Program-made: the position numbers and the translations under genes | Notes under the pieces: generated by a model | What the model was told of the DNA's origin: nothing | Database searches by the model: none | Seen by the model: the letters and a program-made list of their open reading frames with translations, nothing else | Assembly: GCA_945877995.1 (NCBI GenBank) | Contig: CAMDXD010000148.1 | Location: forward strand, 1 to 9,002 | Direction: 5' to 3' | DNA: 9,002 nt | Source: Bordetella parapertussis | GTDB lineage: Bacteria; Pseudomonadota; Gammaproteobacteria; Burkholderiales; CAIKXV01 | Part shown: positions 6,042 to 9,002 of the stretch, in pieces | Numbering within the stretch: the first letter of the stretch is position 1 | Layout of the letters: every line of letters begins with the position of its first letter

Positions 6042-6731
6042 ATGCCCGCCACGATATTGGTCGTCGAAGACGAACCCGCCATCCAGGAACTGATCGCCTA
6101 CAACCTCCGCCAGGCCGGCCACGAGCCGATTCGCGCGGATTCGGCCGAGCAGGCGCTGAACCTGGTGCGCGACTCCCTGCCCGACCTCGTGCTGCTCGAC
6201 TGGATGCTGCCCGGGCAATCCGGCATCGCGTTCGCGAAACGCATGAAGGCCGACCGGCGCACCCGTGAAGTACCGATCATCATGCTCACGGCCCGCGCGG
6301 AAGAGCATGACAAGCTGCTCGGGCTGGAAACGGGCGCCGACGACTACATCACCAAGCCGTTCTCGCCGCGCGAGCTCAACGCCCGGATCAAGGCGGTGCT
6401 GCGGCGGCGCGCGCCCGAGGCGACCGACGACCGCGTCGAGATCGGCGGCCTGCAGATCGACCCGGCCAGCCACCGCGTGAGCGCTGGCGACTTGCCCGTG
6501 GCGCTCGGCCCGACGGAATTCCGGCTGCTGCACTACCTGATGACCCATGCCGAGCGGGTCCACTCGCGCGTACAGTTGCTCGATCAGGTCTGGGGCGACC
6601 ACGTGTTCGTCGAGGAGCGCACCGTCGACGTCCACATCCGGCGGCTGCGCAAGGCGCTGGAGGCAACCGGGCACGACCATCTCGTGCAGACGGTGCGCGG
6701 CAGCGGGTACCGTTTGTCGGCGTCGCCGTAG
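6042..6731 (+). CDS. phoB: PhoB, phosphate regulon response regulator
   Basis: 229 aa OmpR/PhoB-type two-component response regulator, the same length as E. coli PhoB and closely similar throughout. Receiver domain (1-122): acidic pair E9/D10 in ILVVEDEP, phosphoacceptor D53 in LLDWMLPG, T83 in MLTAR, and K105 in DDYITKPFSP. Winged-helix DNA-binding domain (about 131-227): LGPTEFRLLHYLMTH (155-169), recognition helix RTVDVHIRRLRKAL (193-206) and wing VRGSGYRL (218-225). It should bind Pho boxes when phosphorylated by PhoR under phosphate limitation and activate phosphate-uptake genes. The ATG at 6042 has AGGA 6 nt upstream. It is followed 79 bp later by phoR on the same strand, and a Pho box upstream suggests autoregulation. 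Confidence 0.97.
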   Translation: MPATILVVEDEPAIQELIAYNLRQAGHEPIRADSAEQALNLVRDSLPDLVLLDWMLPGQSGIAFAKRMKADRRTREVPIIMLTARAEEHDKLLGLETGADDYITKPFSPRELNARIKAVLRRRAPEATDDRVEIGGLQIDPASHRVSAGDLPVALGPTEFRLLHYLMTHAERVHSRVQLLDQVWGDHVFVEERTVDVHIRRLRKALEATGHDHLVQTVRGSGYRLSASP

Positions 6732-6800
6732 TCGCATCCGCACGGCAATGCGCGGCGCAACGTAGAATCCGGCATGCCCCGTACGGGATGCAATCGAGGA

Positions 6801-6806
6801 AGGAGG
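6801..6806 (+). promoter_or_regulatory. Ribosome binding site fixing the GTG start of phoR
   Basis: AGGAGG, a full Shine-Dalgarno core, ends 4 nt before GTG at 6811. No ATG in this frame gives a complete first membrane helix, so the GTG start is well supported. Confidence 0.75.
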
Positions 6807-6810
6807 CCGG

Positions 6811-8133
6811 GTGCGCGGATACTGGCGAAGCGCCGCAGGATGGCTTGCCCTGTGGCTGGTGCTGACGGCCATCGCCGCGGGCGCCTTCGGCACGGTGACG
6901 GCACTGGCCGCTCTCGCGGCGTGGCTACTGCTGCTCCATGTCCGTCAGGTCTGGCACGTGGATGCGCTGCTGCGCTGGCTCGACCAGCCACCGGGCACGC
7001 CGGTGCCGCACGGCTCCGGCATCTGGGCCGAGGTGTTTTCCTACCTTGCACGGCTGGTCCGCAGGCAACGGCAGAACGAAGCCGACCTGCGCAGCACACT
7101 CGAACGGTTCCAGAGCGCGACCGCGGCGATGAACGAGGCGGTGATCATCCTCGACGAGCTCGACCGGATCGAATGGTGCAACCCGAGCGCGGAGCATTAC
7201 TTCGAGATCGACGCCCGGCGCGACCTCGGCCGCCAGCTCACCTACATCGTGCGCCAGCCGCAGTTCGTCGAATACCTCGACGAGCAGAACTTCGCCGAAC
7301 CATTCGTGCTGCGCGGGGCCCGCGGCGGCGAGACCACGCTGACCGTGCAGCTCGTGCCCTACGGCAACCAGCAGAAACTCGTGATCAGCCGCGACATCAC
7401 GCGCTGGGAGCGCCTGGAGGCGATGCGGCGCGACCTGGTGGCCAACGTATCGCATGAACTGCGCACGCCGATCACCGTACTCGCCGGCTATCTCGAGACG
7501 CTGAACGACCAGGAAGCGCCCGACCCGGCCTTCCAGAAGCGCGCGATGGAGCTGATGACGCAGCAGACCAGTCGCATGCAGAACCTGGTCGAGGACCTGC
7601 TGACGCTGTCACGACTGGAGAATGCCCGCGGCCCTTCCGCGGAACAGCCGGTCGACGTTCCCAGGATGGTGCGGGGACTGCACCAGGAGGCCGCCGCCCT
7701 GTCCGCGGGCCGTCACCAGATCGTGCTCGATGTCGATGCCGGGCTGTGGCTCACCGGCGCCGAGGGCGAACTGCGCAGCGCCTTCCTCAACCTGGTCACC
7801 AACGCGGTCCGCTACACGCCGGCCAAGGGGCGAATCACCATCCGCTGGCGGCCGACGCAGGATGGCGGCGGCGCGTTTTCAGTCACCGACACTGGCATCG
7901 GTATCGCTCCGGAACACATCCCGAGGTTGACCGAGCGCTTCTACCGCGTAGACCGCAGCCGTTCGCGCGAGACCGGCGGCACCGGCCTCGGCCTGGCTAT
8001 CGTGAAGTACGCGCTGTCGCACCACCAGGCGCGGCTGGACATCGACAGCGAGCCCGAGCAGGGCAGCACCTTCAGCGCGATCTTTCCCGTCCGCCGGACC
8101 TGCCCGGCACCGGTAGCAGCAGCGACCGCCTAG
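6811..8133 (+). CDS. phoR: PhoR, phosphate regulon sensor histidine kinase
   Basis: 440 aa inner-membrane histidine kinase that phosphorylates PhoB when phosphate is low. Two hydrophobic helices (about 9-26 and 28-44) with almost no loop between them give a PhoR-like topology without a periplasmic sensor domain. A PAS-like domain follows (about 95-200: MNEAVIILDELDRIEWCNPS at 107-126, RQPQFVEYLD at 148-157). Then come HisKA with the phosphorylated H215 in NVSHELRTP (212-220), the N box LNLVTNAVRYTP (326-337), the G1 box VTDTGIGIAPEHI (358-370), the F-box segment RFYRVDRSRS (376-385) and the G2 box GGTGLGLAIVKY (389-400). All catalytic elements are intact. In E. coli PhoR is controlled by the Pst transporter and PhoU; neither is encoded here. 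The stop codon shares bases with that of the convergent HIT gene. Confidence 0.96.
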   Translation: MRGYWRSAAGWLALWLVLTAIAAGAFGTVTALAALAAWLLLLHVRQVWHVDALLRWLDQPPGTPVPHGSGIWAEVFSYLARLVRRQRQNEADLRSTLERFQSATAAMNEAVIILDELDRIEWCNPSAEHYFEIDARRDLGRQLTYIVRQPQFVEYLDEQNFAEPFVLRGARGGETTLTVQLVPYGNQQKLVISRDITRWERLEAMRRDLVANVSHELRTPITVLAGYLETLNDQEAPDPAFQKRAMELMTQQTSRMQNLVEDLLTLSRLENARGPSAEQPVDVPRMVRGLHQEAAALSAGRHQIVLDVDAGLWLTGAEGELRSAFLNLVTNAVRYTPAKGRITIRWRPTQDGGGAFSVTDTGIGIAPEHIPRLTERFYRVDRSRSRETGGTGLGLAIVKYALSHHQARLDIDSEPEQGSTFSAIFPVRRTCPAPVAAATA

Positions 8134-8141
8134 ACCGCCTG
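8124..8141. repeat. 9-bp tandem near-duplication at the phoR/HIT stop codons
   Basis: GACCGCCTA (8124-8132) is followed immediately by GACCGCCTG (8133-8141), with one difference at the last base. The junction makes the palindrome CTAG (8130-8133), which supplies TAG to phoR on the plus strand and TAG to the HIT gene on the minus strand. It may be a slippage duplication that created both stop codons or simply chance. Confidence 0.55.
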
Positions 8142-8570
8142 CCCCTGCAGTTGTCGCACCATCGCGGCCGCGACGGCCTGCTCGTAATCCGCGACCGGCA
8201 TCGGCAGCACGACCGGAACGCCACCGCGGCGCACGGCCCAGACCGGATCGGGGAAGTGCGGATCGCCACGGAAGCGCGGGATCACATGCCAGTGCAGGTG
8301 CGGCGTCATGTTGCCCAGGCTCGCCAGGTTCACCTTGTCCGGACGCAGCAGGCCGATCAGCGCGCGTTCGGCGGCGAACACCACATCGAGCAGGCCCGAC
8401 CGCTGCGCTGCGTCGAGGTCGCTCATTTCGCGCACATGCCCCTGCCAGATCACGCGCAGGAAGCCGGGGTAGTCCGGGTCGTCGACGCGAACCACTCGCA
8501 GCTGTTCATTCGACCACAGCACGACGCCGCCGGGGGTCGAGCAGAGTTCACAACCGCTGGCATCGGACAT
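8130..8570 (-). CDS. HIT-family protein (nucleotide phosphate hydrolase/transferase-like)
   Basis: 146 aa histidine-triad protein. The triad is HLHWHVIP (H91, H93, H95), where H93 would be the nucleophile forming a nucleotidyl-histidine intermediate, as in Hint/Fhit-type enzymes that cleave nucleoside phosphoramidates or dinucleoside polyphosphates. A CELC motif at C7-C10, with histidines such as H45, could hold a structural zinc, as in other HIT proteins with an N-terminal CxxC. The conserved block DDPDYPGFLRVIW (30-42) is typical of a proteobacterial HIT subgroup; the exact substrate cannot be told. The ATG at 8570 has a GGAAG-like site upstream. It lies 55 bp downstream of lpdA on the same strand and is convergent with phoR, with the stop codons interlocked in CTAG. 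No terminator is visible between it and phoR. Confidence 0.93.
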   Translation of the reverse strand: MSDASGCELCSTPGGVVLWSNEQLRVVRVDDPDYPGFLRVIWQGHVREMSDLDAAQRSGLLDVVFAAERALIGLLRPDKVNLASLGNMTPHLHWHVIPRFRGDPHFPDPVWAVRRGGVPVVLPMPVADYEQAVAAAMVRQLQGQAV

Positions 8571-8625
8571 GCGGGCTTCCCGGGTGGTTCACGACGGCGA
8601 GATCATGGCAGGCCCGGACCGGGTC

Positions 8626-9002
8626 TCACCTGCGCCTGGGCGGCGGCAGGTCGGTGCAGGTGCCCTCGGCGGCTTCAGCGGCAAGGCCGATCGACTCGCC
8701 CAGTGTCGGGTGCGGGTGGATGGTCTTGCCGATGTCGACCGAATCGCAGCCCATCTCGATCGCCAGTGCCACCTCGCCGATCAGGTCGCCAGCATGCGTG
8801 CCGACGATGCCGCCGCCGACGATGCGATGGGTCGATGCATCGAACAGCAGCTTGGTGAAGCCTTCATCGCGACCATTGGCGATCGCCCGCCCCGAGGCCG
8901 CCCACGGAAACAGGCCCTTCTCGACCGCGACACCCTGTTTCTTCGCATCGTCTTCGGTCAGGCCGACCCACGCCACCTCCGGATCGGTGTAGGCCACCGC
9001 CG
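8626..9002 (-). CDS. lpdA: Dihydrolipoamide dehydrogenase (E3), C-terminal part, 5' end outside window
   Basis: The C-terminal 125 or so residues of an FAD-dependent dihydrolipoamide dehydrogenase, which reoxidises lipoyl groups of 2-oxoacid dehydrogenase complexes or the glycine cleavage system using NAD+. The fragment is the dimerisation domain: AVAYTDPEVAWVGLTE opens it, then ANGRDEGFTKLLFD, RIVGGGIVGTHAGDLIGEVA, and the active-site motif HPHPTLGES, whose histidine and glutamate form the acid-base pair at the partner subunit's disulfide. The tail is CTDLPPPRRR. The frame is open to the right edge, so the FAD and NAD domains and the redox CxxxxC lie outside. The ending resembles the E3 of betaproteobacterial pyruvate dehydrogenase clusters as I recall them, but other E3 paralogues cannot be excluded. 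Confidence 0.94.
   Translation of the reverse strand, partial: AVAYTDPEVAWVGLTEDDAKKQGVAVEKGLFPWAASGRAIANGRDEGFTKLLFDASTHRIVGGGIVGTHAGDLIGEVALAIEMGCDSVDIGKTIHPHPTLGESIGLAAEAAEGTCTDLPPPRRR

Noticed and set aside
6762..6791. TAGAAT (6762-6767) and the palindrome CCCGTACGGG (6778-6787) as a separate phoR promoter and operator.
   Set aside because: There is no matching -35 about 17 bp upstream, and the palindrome has no known counterpart. Read-through from the phoB promoter is simpler.
5955..6893. A 312-codon minus-strand frame antisense to phoB.
   Set aside because: phoB is unmistakable on the plus strand. The antisense product is compositional noise and would cross the Pho-box promoter.
8611..8625. 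CCCGGACCGGG near the lpdA stop as a terminator.
   Set aside because: The two 5-bp arms are separated by one base, so no real hairpin loop can form, and no T tract follows.
7746..8858. A 370-codon plus-strand frame spanning the end of phoR, the HIT gene and lpdA.
   Set aside because: It is a shifted frame of phoR followed by antisense of HIT and lpdA, with Arg/His-rich sequence and no domain.

Overview
The window is a GC-rich chromosomal segment, most likely from a betaproteobacterium. This rests on the gene order DUF971 - ubiE - Tim44-like - ubiJ - ubiB, on protein sequences that look betaproteobacterial to me, and on the PhoB/PhoR and HIT sequences. A gammaproteobacterial origin is less likely but cannot be excluded without a search. 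I see no mobile element, phage gene, CRISPR array, tRNA or rRNA, and coding density is very high.

Left block (1-5883, all minus strand, so read right to left): a DUF971 protein, the ubiquinone methyltransferase UbiE, a membrane protein with a Tim44-like domain, the SCP2-domain accessory factor UbiJ, the ABC1-family kinase-like protein UbiB, and a truncated sodium:solute symporter that runs off the left edge. ubiJ and ubiB overlap by ATGA and are probably translationally coupled. A perfect 13-bp hairpin followed by TTTT lies between the Tim44-like gene and ubiJ and looks like an intrinsic terminator. It also rules against the long upstream TTG start for ubiJ.

Centre (5884-8133): a divergent intergenic region of about 160 bp, then phoB and phoR on the plus strand. 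Upstream of phoB are three heptamers at an exact 11-bp period, the first two both CCGTCAC, followed 10 bp later by TACAAT. This is the architecture of a PhoB-activated promoter, so phoBR is probably autoregulated. PhoB is the same length as E. coli PhoB (229 aa) and keeps all phosphorylation residues. PhoR has two N-terminal membrane helices, a PAS-like domain and a complete HisKA/HATPase core. No pst, phoU, ppk or ppx gene is visible next to them.

Right block (8130-9002, minus strand): a HIT-family nucleotide hydrolase/transferase-like protein, convergent with phoR and sharing the palindrome CTAG for both stop codons, and then the C-terminal end of dihydrolipoamide dehydrogenase, which enters from the right edge.

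Overall this is a conventional housekeeping region: quinone biosynthesis, phosphate sensing and central metabolism. I found no convincing undescribed system. The points worth a second look are regulatory or architectural: the Pho box, a sigma-E-like promoter candidate before the Tim44-like gene, the terminator inside the ubi cluster, and the stop-codon overlap lying in a 9-bp tandem duplication.
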